DNA of 38,114 nucleotides, from NCBI GenBank assembly GCA_004322015.1, contig SCQT01000097.1:1-38114 (forward strand), written 5' to 3'. Shown here piece after piece: positions 26,479 to 34,006 of the stretch. Under the pieces are notes generated by a model, which ran no database searches, was not told where the DNA came from, and saw nothing but the letters and a program-made list of their open reading frames with translations. Position numbers and translations under genes: made by a program. How positions within the stretch are numbered: the stretch's first letter is position 1; each line of letters begins with the position of its first letter. The stretch is from Chitinophagaceae bacterium. GTDB taxonomy: Bacteria > Bacteroidota > Bacteroidia > Chitinophagales > Chitinophagaceae.

Positions 26479-28401
26479 ATGAAAAGTAAAAATTCACTCC
26501 ATAAAAATACCGATTCATCTGATAATATTCCCATTTCAGTTCTTCTGACCCGTCCCAGTTTCCCTGAGGTTGTGGAACCACCGCCGAGCAGGAATTACGT
26601 TTTAAAGCGGGTATTTTACTTAAGTCTGCAAGCCGTATTTAATGCCATCATTATTGGTTTTATAGCCAAAATCATGATTGCCTTAATTGATTTTGTGACT
26701 AACCTGTGTTTTTACGGCAAGATATCTTTTGCGGAATCTGCGCCCAGCACCCATCTATTAGGATTATGGGTCATTCTTATTCCTGTCATTGGCGGTGTGA
26801 TCGTAGGGCTGATGGCGCGGTTTGGTTCTCCCGGTATCCGCGGGCATGGCATTCCGGAGGCTATGGAACAAATTTTATTGAATGAAAGTAAGATCAAGCC
26901 AATCATCACTTTTTTAAAGCCGCTTTCGGCTGCTTTCGCTATCGGCACCGGCGGACCTTTTGGTGCGGAAGGTCCTATTATTTCAGGGGGTGGCGCTTTC
27001 GGCTCTTTTGCCGGACAGATCATGAAGATCAATGCCAACGAACGTAAGATCATGCTTGCAGCCGGCGCCTGCGCAGGTATGGCTGCCATTTTCGGCTGCC
27101 CTATATCCGCTACATTATTAGGTATTGAATTATTACTTTTCGAATTTTCCCCACGCTCTATTATCCCGGTAGCTCTTTCCTGCGTCACAGGCGGGATCAT
27201 GCGGTTTTTACTCTTTGGATACACCCCCATTTTTGCCATGCCTGCTATTCCTGACCCGACCAATATCGCCACTATCACATACACGATCCTCGGAGTCATT
27301 ATCGGAGTGGCCGCGGCTTATGCATCTAAAGCCGTCTATTTTCTTGAGGACCTCTATGGAAAATTACCTGTACATTGGATGTGGTGGCCGGCAATAGGGG
27401 CTATCGTCGTGGGCATCATCGGATACTTTGCACCGAAAACAATGGGAGTAGGGTACAGCAATATCAGTCTGCTTCTTACAGGGGCCACACCGCTTTACTT
27501 ACTTTTTTCGTTTTGCATCTTAAAATTCCTTTCCTGGAGCGTTTCATTGGCGAGCGGAACTTCCGGCGGAACCCTGGCGCCGTTGTTTACCATAGGAGGA
27601 GGATTGGGCGCTTTGTTAGGATTGGTTACCTTACACTATTTCCCCGGCTCTCAAATCAATATAGCCACTGCCGCACTCATAGGGATGGCGGCTATGTTTG
27701 CAGGCGCATCCAGGGCTTTGCTCACATCTATCGTATTTGCCATGGAAACCACGGGCCAAATCCATGGAATGCTTCCACTGATCGGAGCCTGTACTGCAGC
27801 CTATTTCGTATCTTTCTTCCTGATGAAAGGAAGTATTATGACGGAAAAAATGGAACGTCACGGTTTAACGCCTCCCGAAACATTCCAGCCCGATATATTG
27901 GAACAAGTGTTGGCAAAAAATGCCATGGATACCGGTGTGAGTGTCCTGAGCTCCGAAAACACTATCAAAGATGCGAGAGAATGGATCAAGAAGAACGTAT
28001 CGGAAGAAGAATACGTTTCCTTTATTGTAGCTGACCACAATAAAAGCATAGCCGGTTTGGTACAACGGGTGGATATTTTCAGCAAGCAGCACGACGATAA
28101 TGCGCCCATTTCTTCGCTTATAAAAGGAAGGATAGCCTATATATATCCAAATAACCAACTTAGCCTGGCAGTAGATATCATGGATAAATATGATATTGAC
28201 ATTTTGCCGGTGGTAAAACGGGATGAATCTCATGAAGTATTGGGAGCCATTTCACGAAAAGCTATTTTCAGCATTTATCATAAACGCCGCAACGCGGATG
28301 AAATCTACCGTCAAACTATTTCCTTAAGACAAAGAAGCATGAGAATGATTGTCAGGGGAAAACAACTATTCAGCAGGGATAGAACACAGGATAATCTGTG
28401 A
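26479..28401 (+). CDS. ClC-family chloride channel/antiporter with C-terminal CBS domains
   Basis: The protein has about 640 residues from the ATG at 26479; a TTG at 26467 opens the frame. The ClC core spans roughly residues 30-440. The gating Glu is kept in GTGGPFGAEGPII, and later SGTSGGTLAPLFTIGGGLGALLG and AMFAGASRALLTSIVFAMETT match the family. The first anion-binding loop reads RGHGIPEAM, with His in the place of the usual Ser of GSGIP. Two CBS repeats follow (about 470-595; VSFIVADHNKSIAGLVQR and DILPVVKRDESHEVLGAISRK), which in this family sense nucleotides. It should move chloride or another anion. The stop codon lies inside a 7-bp repeat tract. Confidence 0.92.
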   Translation: MKSKNSLHKNTDSSDNIPISVLLTRPSFPEVVEPPPSRNYVLKRVFYLSLQAVFNAIIIGFIAKIMIALIDFVTNLCFYGKISFAESAPSTHLLGLWVILIPVIGGVIVGLMARFGSPGIRGHGIPEAMEQILLNESKIKPIITFLKPLSAAFAIGTGGPFGAEGPIISGGGAFGSFAGQIMKINANERKIMLAAGACAGMAAIFGCPISATLLGIELLLFEFSPRSIIPVALSCVTGGIMRFLLFGYTPIFAMPAIPDPTNIATITYTILGVIIGVAAAYASKAVYFLEDLYGKLPVHWMWWPAIGAIVVGIIGYFAPKTMGVGYSNISLLLTGATPLYLLFSFCILKFLSWSVSLASGTSGGTLAPLFTIGGGLGALLGLVTLHYFPGSQINIATAALIGMAAMFAGASRALLTSIVFAMETTGQIHGMLPLIGACTAAYFVSFFLMKGSIMTEKMERHGLTPPETFQPDILEQVLAKNAMDTGVSVLSSENTIKDAREWIKKNVSEEEYVSFIVADHNKSIAGLVQRVDIFSKQHDDNAPISSLIKGRIAYIYPNNQLSLAVDIMDKYDIDILPVVKRDESHEVLGAISRKAIFSIYHKRRNADEIYRQTISLRQRSMRMIVRGKQLFSRDRTQDNL

Positions 28402-28451
28402 TCCGTGATCTGTGATCTCTGATTTTGTGATTTGTGATTTGTTGATTTCTG
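28394..28451. repeat. 7-bp degenerate tandem tract over the ClC stop codon
   Basis: Heptads with consensus ATYTGTG follow one another (ATCTGTG, ATCCGTG, ATCTGTG, ATCTCTG, then ATTTTGTG, ATTTGTG, ATTTGTTG, ATTTCTG with two 8-nt units). The ClC stop codon (28399-28401) lies in the first unit. Confidence 0.6.
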
Positions 28452-28527
28452 AATATCTTGTTTATTATTTGAATTCCTCATGGGATAGTATCTTCAAATC
28501 AGGGATGAGAAAATCAGAGATCAACAA
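28439..28527. terminator. Imperfect inverted repeat between convergent genes
   Basis: TTGTTGATTTCTGA (28439-28452) is complementary to 28514-28527 at 13 of 14 positions, with a 61-nt loop. It lies between the ClC and MgtC-family genes, which converge, so it may act as a two-way terminator. Confidence 0.35.
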
Positions 28528-28541
28528 ATTTATTCTTTTCG

Positions 28542-29240
28542 TCATTCCTTTACAGCATTTTCAGTATTGTAGCTGATTTCTTTAATGCCTTTTAATGCAC
28601 GGAATTTTTCTAACAGCAAGGGCAGCTTTTCTCTCGGGGTGTGGTGGCTTAATAGTAATGTCACATAATCCTCATCAGGGTTATCACCGCGCTGAACGGT
28701 CATTTGCATCAACTCCAATTTTTCCATATTAATGGCTTGTTCAATTAATTCCAGGGAAGCTACCTGCCGGTTGATAATTAAATGAATAGTTCTTATATTT
28801 TTTCCGGAGAACATTCGTTTCTCAAGGGGCTTTATCAGGGCAAGAATAATAAGCGCAAGCGCGGTAGTAATTACCGCGGCTTCATACAATCCGCTGCCCA
28901 CTGCCAAACCAATGCAGGCAACCGTCCATAATCCGGCTGCAGTGGTTAATCCCCGGATCACTTCATGCCTTAAAAATAAAATAGTGCCTGCGCCCAAAAA
29001 GCCAATACCACTGACAACCTGCGCCGCCACACGGGAAGGATCCAACATTATTTTTCCCGGAAGCAATACATCTGTAAAACCATAAGCAGATACTATGATA
29101 GCCAAAGCGCTTCCTACACATACCATCATGTGTGTACGAAGACCCGCCGCCCAGTCAAGGCGCTGGCGTTCTAATCCTACAAGGCTGCCCAGGACAGCAG
29201 CTAATATCAGCCGTATTAGTAATTGTGATAAGCTCAGCAT
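28542..29240 (-). CDS. MgtC/SapB family membrane protein
   Basis: The 232-residue protein has the MgtC/SapB core: LIRLILAAVLGSLVGLERQ, then AAGLRTHMMVCVGSALAIIVSAYGF, VVSGIGFLGAGTILF and LTTAAGLWTVACIGLAVG, giving about five membrane segments in residues 1-135. The last ~85 residues form a soluble ACT-like domain. In pathogens MgtC affects Mg2+ adaptation and the F-ATPase; for environmental members the role is unclear. It starts ~51 nt after the precorrin-2 dehydrogenase gene in the same direction and could be the last gene of that transcript. Confidence 0.9.
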   Translation of the reverse strand: MLSLSQLLIRLILAAVLGSLVGLERQRLDWAAGLRTHMMVCVGSALAIIVSAYGFTDVLLPGKIMLDPSRVAAQVVSGIGFLGAGTILFLRHEVIRGLTTAAGLWTVACIGLAVGSGLYEAAVITTALALIILALIKPLEKRMFSGKNIRTIHLIINRQVASLELIEQAINMEKLELMQMTVQRGDNPDEDYVTLLLSHHTPREKLPLLLEKFRALKGIKEISYNTENAVKE

Positions 29241-29291
29241 AAGTAAAAAATGACTCTTGTGCCGAAGTTAAAAAAATTAAATGAAGAAAAC

Positions 29292-29882
29292 CTATTTTTC
29301 TATAAGAACGGAAGTTATTTTGTTGAGTTGTTTTACTTTCTCGGCGAAGCCGCCTGTGATCTTTTTCCGGATCTGTTCCAGGTTATTCAGCATTTCTTCC
29401 ATTTCATCAGGGATCAGGTCTGTTAAAACTTCGCGAATACGTTTTGCCACCGTGGGAGATTGACCATTCGTGGAAATGGCTATTTTAATATTTCCTTTTT
29501 GTACAACAGACCCTAAATAAAAATCACAGAGATCGGGTGTATCAGCCACATTGACCAACACGCGCATGGATTTGGCAATATCGTGGATCCTCTTATTCTC
29601 AACAGCATTATCTGTAGCAATGATGGCAATATCCTTCGCATAAAGATCGCAATTGGAAAAACCTCTTTCTGCTAATTGAATATTGGATGAAAGGGCAGCC
29701 AGTTTCTTTATTTCAGGATGAATTTCCGTGGCAACTAATGTGATAGTTGCATTAGGGGAATTAGCCATGAGTGCCCTTAGCTTTTCAAGTCCCACATTTC
29801 CTCCTCCCACAATAAGCGTATGGAGATGATCTGTCTTTAAAAAGACAGGAAATAAGGTATTTCTGTTGCTCTCGGGATACAT
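29292..29882 (-). CDS. Precorrin-2 dehydrogenase / sirohydrochlorin-synthesis protein (SirC/CysG-N type)
   Basis: The 196-residue protein begins with a Rossmann fold (LFPVFLKTDHLHTLIVGGGNVGLEKLRAL) and continues with the CysG N-terminal pattern: ALSSNIQLAERGF, IAIIATDNAVENKRIHDIAK, VNVADTPDLCDFYLGSVVQKGNIKIAISTNGQSP. It should oxidise precorrin-2 to sirohydrochlorin with NAD+, and may also insert iron. Its ATG overlaps the cobA stop by one base (TGATG), so the two are coupled. Together they supply siroheme for the reductase encoded upstream. Confidence 0.9.
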   Translation of the reverse strand: MYPESNRNTLFPVFLKTDHLHTLIVGGGNVGLEKLRALMANSPNATITLVATEIHPEIKKLAALSSNIQLAERGFSNCDLYAKDIAIIATDNAVENKRIHDIAKSMRVLVNVADTPDLCDFYLGSVVQKGNIKIAISTNGQSPTVAKRIREVLTDLIPDEMEEMLNNLEQIRKKITGGFAEKVKQLNKITSVLIEK

Positions 29883-30670
29883 CAGGCAAATTGAGCTTTT
29901 ATGTTTTCAATATACCTGCTGTCTTTGTCCAACTGCAGACCCACCGCTTCTCCGATAAGTATGAGCGCAGGGCCATGGATGTCGTATTCGCTTATTTTTA
30001 ACTGGATATCGCTGATAGTGCCCCTAATGAATTGTTCATTGGGAAGACTTCCGTTCACAATAACTGCCACCGGCAAATCTTTCTTACCGGCCTCTTTGTA
30101 TATCCCGGCAATCTCACCTAACTTTTTTAATCCCATCAGTATCACTACCGTAGCATTCGTCTGTGCTGCCAGAAAAATATCGTTCGATATTTTCCGATCA
30201 GCCGTGGTGCCTGTCAGCACCCAAAAGCTTTCATTCAGTCCGCGGGTGGTCAACGGTATTTTTTTTAATGCCGGTAAGGAGGTGGCGCTGGTAACTCCGG
30301 GGATCACATCCGTTTCGATACCAAAACTCCCTGCATACGCGAGTTCTTCATATCCCCTGCCGAAAACAAACGGATCGCCGCCTTTGAGCCTGACCACATG
30401 ACCGTAGGTGAGCGCATAACTTACGATCATTTCGTTAATCTCTTCCTGTGAATAAGTATGCAAACCGCAACGTTTTCCTACAAAACGCCTGATCACCCGC
30501 GGTGAAGCGTATTCAAATATTTTAGGATCAATCAACGCATCATACAAAATGACGGTAGCGTCTTTCAAAGCTTTAGCTCCTTTGACAGTGATCAGTTCAT
30601 GATCACCCGGCCCTGCGCCAACCAAAGTTAAACGGGGCCTTTTTTCAGTTAATGAATTTTTAAATGACAT
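29882..30670 (-). CDS. cobA: Uroporphyrinogen-III C-methyltransferase (SUMT)
   Basis: The 262-residue enzyme carries SUMT motifs: LTLVGAGPGDHELITVKGAKAL, ILYDALIDPKI, VGKRCGLHTYSQEEINEMIV, VVRLKGGDPFVFGRGYEEL, VIPGVTSATSLPA and PLTTRGLNESFWVLTG. It methylates uroporphyrinogen III twice with S-adenosylmethionine to form precorrin-2. It follows the siroheme reductase after ~200 nt that holds heptad tracts, and is fused translationally to the downstream dehydrogenase gene. The N-terminal CysG-type module is a separate protein here. Confidence 0.96.
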   Translation of the reverse strand: MSFKNSLTEKRPRLTLVGAGPGDHELITVKGAKALKDATVILYDALIDPKIFEYASPRVIRRFVGKRCGLHTYSQEEINEMIVSYALTYGHVVRLKGGDPFVFGRGYEELAYAGSFGIETDVIPGVTSATSLPALKKIPLTTRGLNESFWVLTGTTADRKISNDIFLAAQTNATVVILMGLKKLGEIAGIYKEAGKKDLPVAVIVNGSLPNEQFIRGTISDIQLKISEYDIHGPALILIGEAVGLQLDKDSRYIENIKAQFA

Positions 30671-30732
30671 TGAATGAATATTTTAATATGTGATAAAATG
30701 GTTTTTTGTTTCAATTTGATTGAAGAACGCAG

Positions 30733-30748
30733 ATCCGAATTCTCGGAT
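30733..30748. repeat. Short palindromic hairpin between reductase and cobA
   Basis: ATCCGA and TCGGAT form a perfect 6-bp stem around an ATTC loop in the 202-nt gap. There is no T-run, so it need not stop transcription; it may aid mRNA processing. Confidence 0.3.
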
Positions 30749-30786
30749 GACGCTTGTAGATTTTTGATCTGTTAAGTACTTCTGAA

Positions 30787-30856
30787 TCCGAACTTTCGAA
30801 TCATCAATCATAAATCATAAATCCTTTAAACGACATTGAATTGTCTATTGTCAATC
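30787..30856. repeat. Two 7-bp tandem tracts between reductase and cobA
   Basis: 30787-30821 reads TCCGAAC, TTTCGAA, TCATCAA, TCATAAA, TCATAAA; 30836-30856 reads TTGAATT, GTCTATT, GTCAATC. Together they fill much of this intergenic stretch. Confidence 0.55.
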
Positions 30857-30872
30857 GCCCCTTACCTTTTCC

Positions 30873-32978
30873 CTATCCTACTGCCACTTCTTCCTCCCTG
30901 TATATCTTTGCATTTTCTAAAAATTCTTTTGCAGAAGAAATATAGGCTGTGGCGAAATCATATTCGGGTTGATGCTGATTAATCCTTAAAACATATTCAC
31001 GAAATCCTTTGGGGAAAGAAAAGGCTTTTTCTTCACTAAAGTGCCGGTCGAAATCATTGAGAATCCCATTCTGCGTATTGCAGGCAATTTCTTTATCTAA
31101 TAAGAGCGCTTTTGCAGTGTTGATAAAAGCCGAATAAGCGTGATATATGGCATCTGCAATCCTGGTTTCTTCTATAGCTTCATCCGCAAAACCTAATTTC
31201 TCCCCTGCATCTGTCAGTAAGGCCCCAATCAGGTCAATCACAACGCTTGCACATTCGCCGGTACCTATGGCAGGCACAAATTGCTCTTCTCTGCCCCAGT
31301 CTATAAAATCACTCTCCCCGAGATTCTCTATATCTGCGAGCGGCTTTAATAAGCTATAGAAATACTTATTTCCCATCCGGTCATAATAATCATTGAACAA
31401 TTCGAATTCAAGCTTATGGGTTTCATAATCATGCAAAATGGCCCTGAGCGCTTCCGGACCTCTTTTGCTCGGGATCTTTATCACTTTATCAGCAGTCCGT
31501 CCTTTCCCATCTCCTATGATCCCTCCTCCCAACAATATCTGCAATGCAGGAAGGGTCAGTTTACCGCTGCGCATGGAGCTTCCGTGAAAACCGATCTGAG
31601 CGATACCGTGCTGTCCGCAGGAATTCATACATCCGCTTATTTTAATATGGATGTCGCTGTTATAAATCAGATCTTCGAACTCGTTTTCTATCACCTCCTC
31701 CAGCGCTTCTGCAATGCCGGTGCTGCTGCTGATACCCAGGTTGCAGGTATCGGTGCCCGGGCACGCAGTAATATCCGCCGTACTGTCAAAACCTGCTTTA
31801 TCCACATGTTCCTCCTCCAGGATACTGAATACATAAGGCAGGTGTTCTTCTCTGATATAGCGTAATAAAAAGCCCTGGTTAGGGGTCACCCGCACATCAT
31901 CAGCGATAAACGGTTTCAGCTTTTCAATTAAGCGCCTCGAAGTATCTGTGGAAATATCCCCCAACGGGACGCGGATCCCTGCCGCAAAATAGCCGGATTG
32001 CTTTTGGGGAAATATGTTGGTTCTTTTCCACCTTTCAAATTGCTGCTGATTATTTATTTTCACTGCGGGCAACTGAATATGAATTGCGGGCAGTTTGATT
32101 TCCTCTTCCACCAAAGGAATTTGAAAATGCTTATTTTTTAATGATTTCCATTCTTCCTTTACGAGCCGCGTAAATTCTTCCAGGCCTAATTTAGCGATCA
32201 GATATTTCATGCGTGCTTTCATCCGGTTGGTCCTTTCACCATAACGGTCAAATACCCGAATGACGGCTTCTATATAAGGGAATACGATATCTTCTTCCAA
32301 AAAATCGAACACTTCCTGCGCCAAATAAGGCTGGGCGCCAAGCCCCCCCCCGATCAATACTTTGAACCCTCTTACTGTTTTTCCATCCTGCTCTTTTATT
32401 TTAGGGATCAGTCCTACATCATGAATAAAGCTCCATGCTTTGTCTTTATCGCTCGAGGAAAAAGCGATCTTAAATTTCCTGCCCATATCCTGGCAGATAG
32501 GGTTGCGTACAAAATATTCAAAAGCTGCCTGTGCATAAGGTGTGACGTCAAACGGCTCTTCCGGATCAATGCCGGCAAAGGATGAACCTGTGATATTTCT
32601 GACTGTGTTTCCGCAGGCTTCCCGTATGGTGATCTTATCTTCAGCTAACTTAGCCCATAAATCGGGGGTTTTGTCCAGGCTCACAAAATGTAATTGAATA
32701 TCCTGCCGGGTAGTCAGGTGCAATTTGCCCGTAGCATATTCGTCGGAAATATCGGCAATACGCTTCCATTGAGATAAAGTCAATCTTCCATGCGGCAATT
32801 TTATGCGTATCATCTGCACTCCTTTTTGCCTCTGCCCGTAAATACCTCTGGCCAAACGCAGGCTTTTGAAATATTGTTCAGGCATAGTACCATTACGGTA
32901 GGCCTTGATTTTCCTGTCTAATTCAAGGATCTCTTTTTCTACAACAGGGTTTTCCAATTCGGTTCGAAAACTTAACAT
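30873..32978 (-). CDS. Siroheme sulfite/nitrite reductase with C-terminal HEPN-like region
   Basis: The 701-residue protein has two ferredoxin-like/NiR-SIR halves. The N-terminal half carries KLHLTTRQDIQLHFV and EACGNTVRNITGS. The 4Fe-4S/siroheme ligands appear as C-x5-C in TACPGTDTCNLG (about residue 400) and C-x3-C in SGCMNSCGQHG (about 450). The enzyme reduces sulfite to sulfide or nitrite to ammonia. The cobA/sirC genes downstream and a Cys-codon leader upstream favour sulfite and cysteine synthesis. After the catalytic part, the last ~120 residues (EETRIADAIYHAYSAFINTAKALLLDKEI onward) look like a helical HEPN-type domain, an unusual addition. No CysH, CysD or CysN gene is in the window. 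Confidence 0.92.
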   Translation of the reverse strand: MLSFRTELENPVVEKEILELDRKIKAYRNGTMPEQYFKSLRLARGIYGQRQKGVQMIRIKLPHGRLTLSQWKRIADISDEYATGKLHLTTRQDIQLHFVSLDKTPDLWAKLAEDKITIREACGNTVRNITGSSFAGIDPEEPFDVTPYAQAAFEYFVRNPICQDMGRKFKIAFSSSDKDKAWSFIHDVGLIPKIKEQDGKTVRGFKVLIGGGLGAQPYLAQEVFDFLEEDIVFPYIEAVIRVFDRYGERTNRMKARMKYLIAKLGLEEFTRLVKEEWKSLKNKHFQIPLVEEEIKLPAIHIQLPAVKINNQQQFERWKRTNIFPQKQSGYFAAGIRVPLGDISTDTSRRLIEKLKPFIADDVRVTPNQGFLLRYIREEHLPYVFSILEEEHVDKAGFDSTADITACPGTDTCNLGISSSTGIAEALEEVIENEFEDLIYNSDIHIKISGCMNSCGQHGIAQIGFHGSSMRSGKLTLPALQILLGGGIIGDGKGRTADKVIKIPSKRGPEALRAILHDYETHKLEFELFNDYYDRMGNKYFYSLLKPLADIENLGESDFIDWGREEQFVPAIGTGECASVVIDLIGALLTDAGEKLGFADEAIEETRIADAIYHAYSAFINTAKALLLDKEIACNTQNGILNDFDRHFSEEKAFSFPKGFREYVLRINQHQPEYDFATAYISSAKEFLENAKIYREEEVAVG

Positions 32979-33018
32979 GAGCGATCTGTTTTAATATTTT
33001 TCAGAATATTTATTTAAG

Positions 33019-33050
33019 AAAAAAGCCTTTCTCTTATCGTTCAGAAAGGC
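33019..33050 (-). terminator. Intrinsic terminator (attenuator) in the reductase leader
   Basis: On the minus strand, GCCTTTCT (33050-33043) and AGAAAGGC (33032-33025) make a perfect 8-bp stem with a 10-nt loop, directly followed by six U (33024-33019). It lies upstream of the reductase ATG, about 50 nt after the small Cys-containing ORF, so it would act as a conditional terminator. Confidence 0.75.
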
Positions 33051-33086
33051 CTTTAACAAGTACACCAAAACATCTTTTACTACCGT

Positions 33087-33164
33087 TTAATATGCCTTAC
33101 CTCTCTGGCGGTGCGAATGACAGCAGTTTTTACACATTCGGTACAGGACAGTATATTTAATCAT
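33087..33164 (-). CDS. Cysteine-codon leader peptide (candidate)
   Basis: This 25-codon ORF starts at ATG 33164 and ends in TAA at 33087. An in-frame internal ATG at 33137 gives the core MCKNCCHSHRQRGKAY, with Cys codons TGT, TGC and TGT, two of them adjacent. It starts ~22 nt after the predicted transcript start and ends 36 nt before the attenuator hairpin. Codons 23-24 contain AAGGC (33098-33094), which can pair with the GCCTT of the terminator's 5' arm. The arrangement predicts that ribosomes stalled at Cys codons leave AAGGC free and prevent termination, while ribosomes reaching the stop codon cover it. No known peptide family is recognised; expression is not proven. Confidence 0.65.
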   Translation of the reverse strand: MIKYTVLYRMCKNCCHSHRQRGKAY

Positions 33165-33191
33165 ATAGTCTATAGGATTAATAGAGTGATG

Positions 33192-33222
33192 CAAAGATAG
33201 GATGCACTTTTAATTCTCCAAA
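33192..33222 (-). promoter_or_regulatory. Bacteroidota-type promoter of the reductase operon
   Basis: On the minus strand TTTG (33222-33219) and TATCTTTG (33199-33192) are separated by exactly 19 nt, the consensus layout. Transcription should begin near 33186, giving a leader of ~208 nt before the reductase ATG at 32978. Confidence 0.75.
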
Positions 33223-33248
33223 TGAAATTAAAAGATTTTTAAAAAATT

Positions 33249-33256
33249 TAATTTTG
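33249..33256 (+). promoter_or_regulatory. TAnnTTTG -7 box before the HxpB-like gene
   Basis: TAATTTTG matches the -7 consensus and ends 25 nt before the ATG at 33282. The -33 region is AT-rich with no clear TTTG. Confidence 0.35.
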
Positions 33257-33281
33257 CCCTCAAAAATTATATAAATCGAAA

Positions 33282-33941
33282 ATGTTAACAACTGTTATTT
33301 TTGACATGGATGGGCTTCTGATAGACAGTGAGCCACTGTGGGGAAAAGCAATGCAGGAAGTATTTGCTGATTTGGACGTTTGGCTGAAGCCGGAAGATTA
33401 TATGCACACTACCGGGTTACGAACCATTGAAGTGGTAGATTACTGGTATCGTCATTTTAAATGGGAAAACCGGTCTCCCGAAGAAGTGACCAAAGATATA
33501 GTGGACAACGTTACTGATAAAATATTACAGGACGGGAAAGCCATGGATGGATTATATTATATCCTGGAATTTTTTAAAAGCAGGCAATTTAAAACCGGGC
33601 TGGCATCTTCCTCACCTATGCAACTTATATACAGTGTGCTAAAACATTTCCACATCAAGGAGTACTTTAATGCTGTATATTCTGCAGAATATGAACTTTA
33701 TGGAAAACCACATCCGGCGGTATATTTATCCTGTGCCGGCGAATTAGATAGTTCTCCGCCTGAATGTATTGTATTTGAAGATTCCGTGAACGGTATGATC
33801 GCAGGGAAAGCCGCCCGTATGAAGGTAGTGGCAGTGCCTGAATCACATAACCGCAAGGATACGAGATATTCATTGGCCGATCTGCAACTGAACTCATTGA
33901 AGGATTTTACGGAAGAAAAGCTGGAAAACTTAGATAAATAG
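33282..33941 (+). CDS. hxpB: HAD-family sugar-phosphate phosphatase, HxpB-like
   Basis: The 219-residue protein is a haloacid-dehalogenase phosphatase with a small helical cap. Motif I is VIFDMDGLLIDSEPLW (nucleophile Asp9, acid Asp11), motif II is GLASSSPMQL, motif III contains the Lys of YGKPHPAVY, and motif IV is VFEDSVNGMIAGKAA. The TTGLRTIEVVDYWYRHFKW cap region resembles HxpB/YniC, which removes phosphate from hexitol phosphates and 2-deoxyglucose-6-phosphate. It is divergent from the sulfite reductase operon and stands alone. The family is sure, the substrate is by likeness only. Confidence 0.9.
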   Translation: MLTTVIFDMDGLLIDSEPLWGKAMQEVFADLDVWLKPEDYMHTTGLRTIEVVDYWYRHFKWENRSPEEVTKDIVDNVTDKILQDGKAMDGLYYILEFFKSRQFKTGLASSSPMQLIYSVLKHFHIKEYFNAVYSAEYELYGKPHPAVYLSCAGELDSSPPECIVFEDSVNGMIAGKAARMKVVAVPESHNRKDTRYSLADLQLNSLKDFTEEKLENLDK

Positions 33942-34006
33942 CCTCTTTATCTGTTGACGGAGATGACATTATCACTTAATACTTCTTTATTTCGGAGGAG
34001 CTTTCC

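Noticed and set aside
26712-27299. Long minus-strand ORF of 195 codons opposite the ClC gene
   Set aside because: It is rich in Pro, Ile and Met with no domain and lies wholly antisense to well-conserved ClC coding sequence, so it is a shadow frame.
27375-28034. 219-codon + strand ORF in another frame of the ClC gene
   Set aside because: Arg/His/Tyr-rich composition typical of an out-of-frame reading; the ClC frame is conserved across the whole stretch.
28394-28451. CRISPR-like or direct-repeat array
   Set aside because: Units are only 7 bp with no spacers, and there are no cas genes, so these are simple tandem tracts.
32979-33191. SAM or other sulfur riboswitch in the reductase leader
   Set aside because: No SAM-type core or kink-turn could be recognised, while a Cys-codon ORF and a terminator explain the layout better; a covariance search could still overturn this.
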